Notes under the pieces: model-generated | Databases searched by the model: none | Told to the model about the DNA's origin: nothing | Seen by the model: the letters and a program-made list of their open reading frames with translations, nothing else | In this document: one piece after another, positions 7,898 through 15,567 of the stretch | Position numbering within the stretch: position 1 is the stretch's first letter | Layout: each line of letters starts with the position of its first letter | Made by a program: the position numbers and the translations under genes | NCBI GenBank assembly: GCA_045617525.1 | Contig: JAZLIT010000144.1 | Coordinates: 1-25,322, forward strand | DNA length: 25,322 nucleotides | Direction: 5' to 3' | Source of the DNA: JAZLIT01 sp045617525 | GTDB taxonomy: Bacteria > Bacillota > Bacilli > Bacillales_A > Planococcaceae

Positions 7898-7926
7898 TTA
7901 GATGGTTATGTAATGTAAATCGTTCA
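7898..7926 (-). promoter_or_regulatory. Candidate ECF-type promoter of the sigma/DUF4179 pair
   Basis: Minus-strand TGAACG (7926-7921), 16 bases, then CATCTAA (7904-7898), just ahead of the ribosome binding site. The -35 resembles the ECF TGAAC element and the -10 is one base off CGTC. A separate sigma-A-like extended -10 (TGATATAAT) lies further upstream around 7950-7958. Confidence 0.35.
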
Positions 7927-8054
7927 ATTTATTTTTTTACAATTCAATTATATCAGTAAATTCAGTTCAACTTAATGTTCAAACCCTCCACTTATACACC
8001 AGCGAGATTTTATGCGATAGAATCGAATTCTATGTATCAAAAGGAGGAACTAGC

Positions 8055-10088
8055 ATGACAACAATAGAAAAGCAAGAGGCTGCCCGTTTAGCATCTACAC
8101 TTGAACATCTTAAAACAGCTTATATGCATGTTTCAGACGATATTTCTAAAAAGGGTACGAGCTATACAGATCTAAAACAATATATGGTGGATTATAATAA
8201 TGAACTTGATAAAATGGAGGTTTATGATTACCAGCAATCGCTGAATATGATTGATCGGTCGGGCGTGGCAAGCTTGATAGCGCAGCGACAAATCAAAAAA
8301 CTTATTGATTCTCCTTATTTTGGACGCTTTGATTTTGTGTATGAGGGAGATCAGATAAAGGATGCAGAAGCCTTTTACATTGGCCGCTTTGGCTTTAGTG
8401 ATGGGGATGGTAATAACCTCATTTATGATTGGCGAGCACCGGTATGTCATATGTATTATGAATTCGAATTAGGTGATGCCTATTATATCGTCAAGGAACG
8501 TCAATTTGACGGGGAATTAATCGGTAAGCGTCAATTTAAAATCGAAAATTCCACTATCCACTATATGATGGATAGTTCGGTGACGATTCAAGATGCTATT
8601 TTACAACGTACGCTTAGTGAAGGTGCTTCGGAAAAAATGAAAACAATCGTTTCCTCAATTCAACGTGAGCAAAACCGAATCGTACGAAATGAAACAGCCT
8701 ACAACGTTGTGATTCAAGGAGTCGCAGGATCAGGTAAAACGGCAGTAGCCCTTCACCGTATTGCCTACTTACTATATAAATATCGTGATACCCTTCGCCC
8801 TGAAACAATATTCATTTTATCTCCAAATAAGATTTTTGGGGATTATATTTCTACCGTATTACCAGAACTCGGCGAGCAACCGATTCGATCGTATACATTG
8901 GACGAACTAACACAGTTGCTTTTGCCGAATAGTTACGGCTTCACTTCATTTGAACAAGAGGTTACACAGATGATGGAACAGCCACTCTCTGACCTTGCGA
9001 AACGCACGGCATTTAAGGCTAATTTCGAGTTTGTCCAAAAGCTTGAAGATTTTTTACAGCAGCTTGATGCGACGCTTTTAAAGCATGGAGACTTTTCGAT
9101 TTCAGAATCGATTATCGAAGCAGATTATTTACAGGGACGCTTCGAGCAATATAAAAATGAGCCTGTTATGCAGCGACTCGAGCTATTAGCGGACGATATT
9201 TTAACTATTTTAAAAGCTAAATGGCTAGGTGAATTAAAGTTACCAAGTAAAAATGAAGTAATAAAACGTCTGAAAAAAAGACTTACAATGCCATCCCCAA
9301 TGGCCATTTATCAGGCTTTTTATGCGCATCTTGGCGAAGAACAACAATTCATATTTAAAAAGCAGCACTTTGAATTTGCCGATGTATATCCCTATTTATA
9401 CTGCCAACTGTATTTTCAAGGCATTAAAACCTATGAAAATGTACAGCATTTTGTGTTAGACGAAATGCAGGATTATACACCGGTGCAATACGCCGTTTTG
9501 CAAAAAGTATTTACGTGTAAACGAACGATTATTGGTGACTTTAGTCAGGCACTTTTACCGTTCGAGACCATTTCTAAAAAAGCCTTTCTACATCTGTTTT
9601 CACAGCTAGAATATGTGGAGCTCACAACAAGCTATCGTTCGTCTTATGAAATCGCCATGTATACACAAAAGTTTTTACATCAAATGACGATTCAACCCAT
9701 CGCAAGACATGGTGAGCAACCGCAAGAAATCGCCTATACTTCCATGGATGAAATGATTACATTAATAAAGAATTATGCCAATAACAGCTATAAAACAACG
9801 GCAATCATCTGTAAGACAAATGCCGATCTTGTTGAGCTGGCGAATTTGCTAAAAGATATCCCATTTACAATTTTAGATGGGGATGCCAAAACATTTGAAA
9901 TGGGAATCCTACTCACAACAATTCAATATGCAAAGGGACTTGAATTTGATTCGGTTATTATCCCCACTGTTGATCGACAGCATTATGAAACTACCTTTGA
10001 CTGCGGGCTCCTTTATATTGCTTGTACACGTGCAATGCATCAGCTTACATTGCTAACGCATGCTACGTCTCCAAGTCCATTGCTATAA
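8055..10088 (+). CDS. HelD-like superfamily 1 helicase (short form)
   Basis: UvrD-like ATPase related to HelD/helicase IV, a family in which HelD remodels stalled or terminated RNA polymerase. An N-terminal helical region (about 5-85) is followed by a conserved pre-domain (about 105-215) and then the helicase motifs: Walker A QGVAGSGKTA (221-230), a split 1B region, Walker B VLDEMQD (467-473), GDFSQAL (494-500), TSYRSSYE (525-532), AKGLEFDSVII (626-636) and YIACTRAM (654-661). At 677 residues it is about 100 shorter than B. subtilis HelD (774, recalled), so it may be a short paralogue. ATG at 8055 has AAGGAGG at an ideal distance. Its 3' end overlaps the convergent MerR gene by 26 bases, and its terminator lies inside that gene. 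Confidence 0.88.
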   Translation: MTTIEKQEAARLASTLEHLKTAYMHVSDDISKKGTSYTDLKQYMVDYNNELDKMEVYDYQQSLNMIDRSGVASLIAQRQIKKLIDSPYFGRFDFVYEGDQIKDAEAFYIGRFGFSDGDGNNLIYDWRAPVCHMYYEFELGDAYYIVKERQFDGELIGKRQFKIENSTIHYMMDSSVTIQDAILQRTLSEGASEKMKTIVSSIQREQNRIVRNETAYNVVIQGVAGSGKTAVALHRIAYLLYKYRDTLRPETIFILSPNKIFGDYISTVLPELGEQPIRSYTLDELTQLLLPNSYGFTSFEQEVTQMMEQPLSDLAKRTAFKANFEFVQKLEDFLQQLDATLLKHGDFSISESIIEADYLQGRFEQYKNEPVMQRLELLADDILTILKAKWLGELKLPSKNEVIKRLKKRLTMPSPMAIYQAFYAHLGEEQQFIFKKQHFEFADVYPYLYCQLYFQGIKTYENVQHFVLDEMQDYTPVQYAVLQKVFTCKRTIIGDFSQALLPFETISKKAFLHLFSQLEYVELTTSYRSSYEIAMYTQKFLHQMTIQPIARHGEQPQEIAYTSMDEMITLIKNYANNSYKTTAIICKTNADLVELANLLKDIPFTILDGDAKTFEMGILLTTIQYAKGLEFDSVIIPTVDRQHYETTFDCGLLYIACTRAMHQLTLLTHATSPSPLL

Positions 10089-10803
10089 GTTGCTTTAAGA
10101 AGGCAATGATTGATTCAACATCAATCATTGCCTTCTTTATATTCACTTCTAATTCATCCGTTACATGTAAAAAATCTTCTATGAATTTTGGTGAATTCAA
10201 TACTTGTTGAATATCATTCGCCGTAAAGCTAGGATTTATTTTCTCAAATAGATGACGAATTGCAGCAATCGAAAAATGAGCACTTCTCAATGTTCGGATT
10301 ATAAGAAGCTTTTGATAGTCATGATCATTATACATTCTTCGGTTTTGCATATTCCGTTTAATCTGGTATAAACCATTCCGTTCCCAATTGCGCAACGTCT
10401 CCTCTGTCAATTGAAGTTGCTGAGCAATCTCTTGATGCGTATAAGTAGTTTCAGAAAGTGGTTCTTTTTTCAATATAATTTCAACAGTAGAAATTGCTTT
10501 TAACGCAAAATCATGTTCTTTCTTTAAAAAAAGTAAATACCCTTTTGCTTCTGTTAGTGCTGCAGAAAATTGCTCGGCGCCAGCCATTTTGACGATTTTC
10601 TTTGCCTTTGTTCGTAAATTATTTTGAATGAATTCTTGGCGGAACGCATGTCTTGCAATTTGCATTTGCAGGTCATGTACAACGGTATAATTCCGATATC
10701 CATTTGCATCGCGTGGTGCTGGTGAGATATAGCCAAATTCTTCATATAGTCGCACTGTATTAGGATGGACATTCGATCTAGTTGCTATTTCTTTCGTTCG
10801 CAC
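10063..10803 (-). CDS. MerR-family regulator with two HTH domains
   Basis: Transcriptional regulator of 246 residues with two MerR-type winged-helix units. The first has 'RTKEIATRSNVHPNTVRLYE' and 'GYISPAPRDANGYRNY' (about 2-40). The second has 'YTHQEIAQQLQLTEETLRNW' and 'GLYQIKRNMQNRRMYND' (about 118-160). Helical linkers follow each unit. No cysteine pattern of metal-sensing MerR proteins is present. GTG at 10803 is preferred to ATG at 10824 because GGGGGTGA lies 4-7 bases upstream and the family normally starts directly with the HTH. The C-terminal codons of this gene also form the terminator of the convergent helicase. The target and signal are unknown. Confidence 0.85.
   Translation of the reverse strand: MRTKEIATRSNVHPNTVRLYEEFGYISPAPRDANGYRNYTVVHDLQMQIARHAFRQEFIQNNLRTKAKKIVKMAGAEQFSAALTEAKGYLLFLKKEHDFALKAISTVEIILKKEPLSETTYTHQEIAQQLQLTEETLRNWERNGLYQIKRNMQNRRMYNDHDYQKLLIIRTLRSAHFSIAAIRHLFEKINPSFTANDIQQVLNSPKFIEDFLHVTDELEVNIKKAMIDVESIIAFLKQLIAMDLET
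10097..10137 (+). terminator. helD-like gene terminator embedded in the MerR coding region
   Basis: A perfect 18-bp stem (10097-10114 with 10120-10137) and a 5-base loop, starting 9 bases after the helicase stop codon and followed by TATATTC, a modest T-tract. On the other strand the same bases encode the last part of the MerR protein (around MIDVESIIAF). The dyad is too long and exact to be chance. Confidence 0.85.
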
Positions 10804-10846
10804 AGGCTCACCCCCTAACATCATTTCTTTAAAATCAACTAATATA

Positions 10847-10883
10847 AAAGTAGCATAGCTTTTTTAATAAGCCATGCTACTTT
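10847..10883 (-). terminator. Terminator of the two-gene ABC operon
   Basis: A 13-bp stem with one mismatch (10847-10859 with 10871-10883), followed on the minus strand by TTTTATATT. It lies about 75 bases past the permease stop and upstream of the MerR gene. Confidence 0.75.
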
Positions 10884-10960
10884 GCTATTAACATTTATTT
10901 AATCAGCTTTTGATTGTAATCAAGCATTCTGGGCACCCTTCCGCATCAGGGGCTTTTCGT

Positions 10961-11614
10961 CTAAAATTCTTTCTTATAATAGATAAATACAGCAATGAAA
11001 TAAGAAATAATATATATGATAGCACCAAATATTAGATATATAAACCCAACGTATATAGATGTATCAATATTTAAATTTGACAGAGGTAATAGTTCTATTA
11101 AATAGCCAACTAAGCCTTGTAATACTATAGTCGCAAAAAAACCACCCATCCCACTTCCAATTACAATAGCGTCAGACTTTTCTGACCCTAAAATAAAGAG
11201 GAGTGGAAAAATTAAGGCACCGGCAAAGAGAACTATGAAACTCGCAATAGAGACAATTCTAAATATACCATCGATTGAAGTAATTGAAACTAGATCATAC
11301 ACATAAAAGATACTATATGATAATAAAGCACCGATAATTACGATATAAAAATAGAAAAGGTAGTGACTTTGTACAATAGTTGCTCTACTAACGGGTAAAG
11401 TAAGTACGTACTTGTCATATCCAGACCTAGCCCCTATTTTTATAACTTCTGTTACAGGCATCGTCATGAACAAGATAATAAATATAGCACCTATACTGTG
11501 CATTGAAGAATCTCCAAAATATAGAAGTATTCCAGACACCAAGATTGCTAGTCCTGTGTATGCAAAAATACTTCGATAAACTAAGTAATAGTTTGTCAAT
11601 ATGAGCCCTTTCAT
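10961..11614 (-). CDS. ABC-2 transporter permease (ABC2_membrane_5-like)
   Basis: A 217-residue membrane protein with six hydrophobic segments (about 15-33, 40-55, 86-106, 118-140, 150-172, 186-211) and the conserved cytoplasmic stretch 'GYDKYVLTLPVSRATIVQSH' after TM2. This is typical of small permeases in the ABC2_membrane_5 group that pair with YtrB/PmtA-type ATPases. The ATG directly follows the ATPase stop codon (TAAATG) and uses AAGGAGCGA, so expression is coupled. In staphylococci such transporters export phenol-soluble modulins, and in bacilli they respond to envelope stress. The substrate here is not known. The divergent XRE-TPR gene is the likely regulator (inference). Confidence 0.82.
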   Translation of the reverse strand: MKGLILTNYYLVYRSIFAYTGLAILVSGILLYFGDSSMHSIGAIFIILFMTMPVTEVIKIGARSGYDKYVLTLPVSRATIVQSHYLFYFYIVIIGALLSYSIFYVYDLVSITSIDGIFRIVSIASFIVLFAGALIFPLLFILGSEKSDAIVIGSGMGGFFATIVLQGLVGYLIELLPLSNLNIDTSIYVGFIYLIFGAIIYIISYFIAVFIYYKKEF

Positions 11615-12466
11615 TTAGTTATCGCTCCTTGTTAAAAAGACACTAAGCTCTTCCAATGAGAAGGTTTTAGCAGCAATTCCATTTGGCAGTTCCTGTTTAC
11701 GTGATACCAGTACACTGAAATAAGAACCATAGTTCCTTTTGGCCACAATTATATCTTTATTGAGTAACGTAAGTTGTTCCTCATTAATATCTACAACAGC
11801 ATAATTTTCTATAACCTTTTCTTTATCTTCATTTAATAAAATTTCACCATCTTTTATAAAGATAATACGGTTGGCGATTTTCTCAATATCACTCATAATA
11901 TGAGAAGAAAGTAATATACCACCATTATTATTACTCACAAAACTTTTCAATTCATCTAACAAGTCTTGTCTTGATGAGGGATCAAGTCCACCCGTCGCCT
12001 CATCTAGTATTAATAATTTTGCATTATGGGACAAGGCAACAGATACAGACAGTTTCATTGACATCCCACGTGATAATTTATTTACCTTTTTATCTATAGG
12101 TAAAGAGAACGTATTAACTAATCTATAAAAATTTTCTTGGTCCCAAGAATCGAAAAGTTTTTTGAAAGCTCTATTTAGTTGTTTTATTGTAAGGTGTGGC
12201 GGTAAGTTCACGGCATCAAATACTACACCGATCTTTTCCTTATCCTTTGCATGTTTATTTATATTTTCTTCACCAAATATTTTTACTGTACCGCTATCTT
12301 TAGAAATTAATCCTAGTACTGTTTTAATCGTTGTTGATTTACCTGCCCCATTATCACCAATGAACCCAACAATTGATCCGGCCGGCACATTAAATGTAAC
12401 ATCTTTCAAGACGACTTTTTTACCAAATGATTTGCTAACATTATCAATCTCTAAAAGATTTGACAT
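11615..12466 (-). CDS. ABC transporter ATP-binding protein (YtrB/PmtA-like)
   Basis: A 283-residue ATPase partner of the permease encoded downstream. Walker A GDNGAGKST (37-45), signature LSRGM (131-135, variant of LSGGQ), Walker B LLILDE (151-156), LDP D-loop and switch His 189. The usual Q-loop Gln is replaced by 'VVFDAVNLPP', as in small peptide exporters of this subfamily. The C-terminal ~80 residues form an accessory region. ATG at 12466 (the second of two adjacent ATGs) lies 8 bases from AGAGGGG; ATG at 12469 is equally possible, while the far upstream in-frame ATG at 12520 lacks a site. A consensus sigma-A promoter lies at 12601-12629, leaving a leader of about 130 bases. Confidence 0.88.
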   Translation of the reverse strand: MSNLLEIDNVSKSFGKKVVLKDVTFNVPAGSIVGFIGDNGAGKSTTIKTVLGLISKDSGTVKIFGEENINKHAKDKEKIGVVFDAVNLPPHLTIKQLNRAFKKLFDSWDQENFYRLVNTFSLPIDKKVNKLSRGMSMKLSVSVALSHNAKLLILDEATGGLDPSSRQDLLDELKSFVSNNNGGILLSSHIMSDIEKIANRIIFIKDGEILLNEDKEKVIENYAVVDINEEQLTLLNKDIIVAKRNYGSYFSVLVSRKQELPNGIAAKTFSLEELSVFLTRSDN

Positions 12467-12600
12467 CATTTCATCCCCTCTCTGAATATTGTCCTTGCCA
12501 AATTTAATCATTAGTATCAACTGTACCCCAAACTGCTAAAATATTTGACGATATAAGAACAAAAAAGGATAATAATACTAACTTTCATTTAATCACTAAC

Positions 12601-12629
12601 ATTATCTACTTACTATCGGGTGATGTCAA
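12601..12629 (-). promoter_or_regulatory. Sigma-A promoter of the ABC operon
   Basis: Minus-strand TTGACA (12629-12624), exactly 17 bases, then GATAAT (12606-12601). It faces the ABC genes and sits in the divergent region shared with the XRE-TPR regulator. I could not define an operator with confidence. Confidence 0.75.
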
Positions 12630-12691
12630 TATTTAACTGGTAATTTATGGTTTTATTTTCACTTATAGATACTTGATTTTAGGAGGAAATT

Positions 12692-13978
12692 ATGGATATA
12701 GGAAATAAAATTAAACTTAGAAGAAAAGAGTTAGGCTTAAGACAGGCTGATATAGCTGAACCCGAATTTACACGAGGCTTTATTAGCCAAATCGAGAATG
12801 GAATTACAAAACCACCCCTTAAAACTTTAGAAATTATCGCGAAGAAGCTTGCCGTCTCAATCAATTATCTTATTGAGGAAGAAAGTGAGGCCTCTATGGA
12901 ATTTAATACTCCGTATAAAATATCGGAAAAAATTATAATTGCGAAAAGGCTCATTAATCTTAGAAAATATGAAGATGCTTCTTCAATCATTGAAGCAATA
13001 GAGAACTTGGGCAATCAAGATTTTATTGGGGATGTTTTAGCATTAAAAGGTGAGATTTTCTATGAACAACAACAATATTTAGAAGCAATTACCTTACTGA
13101 AACAATCGTTAATTTACCTTCACCCGCAAGATCCAATTGCCAACGTTAACATTTATGTAAAACTGGCTAACAGTTATATGAAGTGTCAAAAATACGATAA
13201 AGCGATTGACTATGGTTTCTATGGCTTATCGATTATTCAAAGTATTCATTTTGAGGAGCGATTATTGGAATTAAAAATTCTCTATCTACTGGGCTATTGT
13301 CATTGTCGAAGAAGTGAGTATAAGCTGGGGATCCGTTATGTTGAGGAGGCACTTTCTCTTTCAGATACAATCCAAATTCATTATAATTACGGTTCACTAA
13401 AGATGTTACGTGGTCTAGCCCATACATATTTGAAGGATTATGAAAAAGGGATTCACTACACAAAAGAAGCGCTTCATTTTTTCAAAAGCACAGATGCTAG
13501 AATAGAAATTGTAGGTTGCTTAACCAATTTAGGCATTCTGCATAAGTATACGCATGACTACGAGCAAGCAATCTGTTTCTTAAAAGAAAGTTTATCCCTA
13601 GCAGAAGAAGCAAATTTAAACTACCATAAGCAAAATAGCTTATATGAGCTTGCTGGAACACTCCTAGTAGCTAATCAATATGAAGAGGCCCTTTATCTTG
13701 CGGAAGATAGTCTACAACTTATTCAAGAGAAACCGTTACGTGGTAAGATTTTCTATATTTTAGCCTCTGCGCATACTTCATTAACAAATTGGGCTGAAGC
13801 AATAACCTATATAAAACAAGCGCTTAAATTGTTTGAAGAACATGATATGAAACGTTGGCAAGCAAAGTCTTTAACGAAATTAGCAGAAATTTATTACTTA
13901 CAAGGTGAACATCATGCAGCTCATACTCATTATCAAAAATCTCATGAAATTTACGAATCAATGATGGAAGCAGAATAA
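12692..13978 (+). CDS. XRE-family HTH regulator with TPR repeats
   Basis: A 428-residue protein with an N-terminal XRE helix-turn-helix (about 5-62, 'RRKELGLRQADIAEPEFTRG' then 'FISQIENGITKPPLKTLEII') and a long all-helical C-terminus of about eight TPR-like repeats. Examples are 'ALKGEIFYEQQQYLEAITLL', 'YVKLANSYMKCQKYDKAIDY', 'LRGLAHTYLKDYEKGIHYTK' and 'LTKLAEIYYLQGEHHAAHTH'. This is the architecture of peptide-sensing RRNPP-type regulators such as NprR (about the same length) and PlcR. The ATG has AGGAGG six bases upstream. It is transcribed divergently from the ABC ATPase/permease pair, so it most likely regulates that operon. I found no convincing signal-peptide precursor gene next to it, so peptide control is inference. 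Confidence 0.87.
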   Translation: MDIGNKIKLRRKELGLRQADIAEPEFTRGFISQIENGITKPPLKTLEIIAKKLAVSINYLIEEESEASMEFNTPYKISEKIIIAKRLINLRKYEDASSIIEAIENLGNQDFIGDVLALKGEIFYEQQQYLEAITLLKQSLIYLHPQDPIANVNIYVKLANSYMKCQKYDKAIDYGFYGLSIIQSIHFEERLLELKILYLLGYCHCRRSEYKLGIRYVEEALSLSDTIQIHYNYGSLKMLRGLAHTYLKDYEKGIHYTKEALHFFKSTDARIEIVGCLTNLGILHKYTHDYEQAICFLKESLSLAEEANLNYHKQNSLYELAGTLLVANQYEEALYLAEDSLQLIQEKPLRGKIFYILASAHTSLTNWAEAITYIKQALKLFEEHDMKRWQAKSLTKLAEIYYLQGEHHAAHTHYQKSHEIYESMMEAE

Positions 13979-14040
13979 TTTTTTGGCGCGTCAAGAGCGA
14001 ATATGAGATTAAAACAACTCTTTAAAACAATAGAAGAAAC

Positions 14041-14108
14041 GCGCTGAGAGTAATCGAAGTGGGTAACTACCCATAAAGTGAAATTTCGATGGCTTCTATA
14101 TAACACCC
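14041..14108. repeat. 68-bp intergenic repeat, copy 1
   Basis: Identical to 17258-17325 apart from two substitutions (14081 a/g and 14091 g/a), in the same orientation and without gaps. It can fold: ATCGAA (14053-14058) with TTCGAT (14085-14090) encloses GTGGGT-AACT-ACCCAT (14059-14074). A shared AAAACAACTC also lies upstream of both copies at different distances. Each copy is directly behind a minus-strand terminator. The family was not recognised. Confidence 0.85.
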
Positions 14109-14123
14109 TATAGAAAAAATAAG

Positions 14124-14155
14124 CGGCCCATTCAGAAAGGCATTTGAACGGGCTG
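14124..14155 (-). terminator. Terminator of the tetR/hydrolase operon
   Basis: An 11-bp imperfect stem (14124-14134 with 14145-14155), followed on the minus strand by CTTATTTTTTC. It lies about 95 bases past the hydrolase stop. The plus-strand side has no T-tract, so the convergent XRE-TPR gene has no obvious terminator of its own. Confidence 0.7.
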
Positions 14156-14249
14156 GGTTGGTGTGAGAAATGTATGGAAAAAACAATCTTTAGACGTACT
14201 TGATGCAGTCTCATTTTATTGAAATTGCTTTCATAATGAATAGTGCACA

Positions 14250-14888
14250 TCAAATTTTAGAAGAATTTATTTTTCTATAAAATACTTCAAGGGCTAGTGC
14301 CAATGATTTAGGTTCTTCTATATTAACCTCATGACCGGCATTTTCAATAATATGATAGTTCTTATTTGTCAATCGGTCTGTCAATTTCTTTGCAGCCTTT
14401 TGATTTACATAATCCTTTGCGCCGCACACGACTAAAACAGGACATGATATATATTTCAATCCTCTATTAAAATTTATATCCAGCATGGACTTACTAAGTT
14501 GAATCATATGTTTTTTAGACACACCAGATTTCAAGAAGTATTTTTCAGGAAGAATACTGAAGATAATATTTTGACACATCATTAAAAAACGTGGCATTTT
14601 AAACTGAGGTGCAATTAACACAAGTGAATTTACCCTCTTCGGATAATCAATCGCATAATTTAATGCTAATATGGCACCTAGGGAAATACCACAAAGATTT
14701 AAAGGTTGAGAAAACTTGTCACAGTAGTCTACAAAAGCAGCATAAAGTTTCTGATATGTTAAATCTTGATTCTCACATAAATTATACAAGTCAGGACATG
14801 TAATCGCCATTTCCTTTGGTAAGTGAGAAACTGTAGGTTGCCAACTTAAAGAGGTCTGCCCAAGGCCATGTACAAATATAGTACTCAA
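14250..14888 (-). CDS. Alpha/beta-fold hydrolase
   Basis: A compact 212-residue alpha/beta hydrolase with a complete catalytic triad: nucleophile Ser 69 in the elbow CGISLG (66-71), Asp 159 in CGAKDYVN and His 186 in NAGHEVN. The oxyanion region is 'VHGLGQTSLSW' (6-16). No signal peptide, so it is cytoplasmic. The start is TTG at 14888, overlapping the preceding stop as TTGA, with AGTAGGGA at a good distance; there is no nearby ATG. It is translationally coupled to the membrane protein upstream and lies under the TetR-type operator at 15497-15525. The substrate is unknown: esterase, lactonase and acyltransferase functions all occur in this fold. Confidence 0.87.
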   Translation of the reverse strand: MSTIFVHGLGQTSLSWQPTVSHLPKEMAITCPDLYNLCENQDLTYQKLYAAFVDYCDKFSQPLNLCGISLGAILALNYAIDYPKRVNSLVLIAPQFKMPRFLMMCQNIIFSILPEKYFLKSGVSKKHMIQLSKSMLDINFNRGLKYISCPVLVVCGAKDYVNQKAAKKLTDRLTNKNYHIIENAGHEVNIEEPKSLALALEVFYRKINSSKI

Positions 14889-15469
14889 GGTAAATCCCTA
14901 CTTTCCAATTTAAAACTAGCCTTTTTCAAATATTCCACAACAAAGCAACTGATTGCTAATAAAATTGTCATCATTAATTGAAAAATAACGGAACCTCGGT
15001 GAATTGTATAACTTTCTATAAAAAAGTTAGATATCCATATAATTCCAAACATTAGTGGGATTGTCAGTAATAAAGAATAGCCAAATGCACGAAGCTTTAG
15101 TTTCTGGTACTTCAAAAAAATAAAATAGATTCCCCACAAACTCAAACAGCAAATAAAGGATATACACCCACCTAATGTGAATACTAGCTGTATGCCTAAA
15201 ATAAGGCTCAATACAAATAGAAAAGGTATACTGACGATACTTAAAACAATTAAAGCATTGCGAATACCTTTCTCTTTACCGACTGTATAAGGTATAAATA
15301 TCCAGAATGTAACAATGGAAAGCATGACGATAAATGACCAATCGAATCCTTTCGTAATAAAGTAATCACAAATAATGCAAGTAGTTATAGCAATCATACT
15401 ACTAATGAGAGCAACTACTAAAACCCATTTCAATACTTTATTTTGATTAAAACTTAATCTTGTATCCAT
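14885..15469 (-). CDS. Six-span membrane protein of unknown function
   Basis: A 194-residue protein with six strongly hydrophobic segments (about 14-34, 44-62, 70-90, 92-118, 128-148, 160-180), short loops and a basic C-terminus. I recognise no family or catalytic motif. It starts at ATG with GGGGG a few bases upstream and ends with the TTGA overlap into the hydrolase gene. It is the first gene after a TetR-like operator, so it is probably repressed by the TetR protein encoded upstream. A role in transport or tolerance of a hydrophobic compound would fit the context but is inference. Confidence 0.75.
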   Translation of the reverse strand: MDTRLSFNQNKVLKWVLVVALISSMIAITTCIICDYFITKGFDWSFIVMLSIVTFWIFIPYTVGKEKGIRNALIVLSIVSIPFLFVLSLILGIQLVFTLGGCISFICCLSLWGIYFIFLKYQKLKLRAFGYSLLLTIPLMFGIIWISNFFIESYTIHRGSVIFQLMMTILLAISCFVVEYLKKASFKLESRDLP

Positions 15470-15496
15470 TCCATTCCCCCAAATATTATTTAGTCT

Positions 15497-15525
15497 ATTT
15501 ACATACCTACTGAATGTATGTAAAT
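15497..15525 (-). promoter_or_regulatory. TetR-type operator/promoter of the membrane protein-hydrolase pair
   Basis: Perfect 10-base arms, ATTTACATAC (15497-15506) and GTATGTAAAT (15516-15525), around a 9-base centre. It is close to AcrR-like operators (TACATAC...GTATGTA, recalled). It shares the core ACATTCAGTA (minus-strand sense) with the dyad upstream of tetR. A minus-strand TTTACA-17-TAAATA pair would place the operator across the promoter spacer; the -10 is weak. Confidence 0.7.
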
Positions 15526-15538
15526 ATTTAAAATAAAA

Positions 15539-15554
15539 TGCCTACTTAAAGGCA
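15539..15554 (-). terminator. Weak terminator after tetR
   Basis: A TGCCT/AGGCA stem of only 5 bp with a 6-base loop, followed on the minus strand by TTTTATTTT. It is just past the tetR stop. Read-through into the next operon is likely. Confidence 0.4.
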
Positions 15555-15567
15555 ATTTATTTTACAC

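Noticed and set aside
10898..10960. Open tail after the ABC permease on the minus strand, reading RRKAPDAEGCPECLITIKS with a CPEC motif
   Set aside because: No start codon or ribosome binding site; probably a chance frame or an out-of-frame remnant. Too short to call.
14004..14048. A 14-codon ORF (MRLKQLFKTIEETR) after the XRE-TPR gene as a possible signal peptide gene
   Set aside because: No ribosome binding site, no secretion signal and no hydrophobic segment, and it runs into the repeat. It does not look like an RRNPP pheromone precursor.
14041..14108. The 68-bp repeat as a known riboswitch or T-box
   Set aside because: It contains a CTGAGAG string, but the other conserved elements of TPP or T-box leaders are missing, and neither copy precedes a gene start.
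13951..14253. A 100-codon minus-strand open frame spanning the first 68-bp repeat
   Set aside because: It has no ribosome binding site. The two substitutions between repeat copies are both non-synonymous in this frame, and the frame overlaps the end of the XRE-TPR gene. The conservation looks structural rather than coding.
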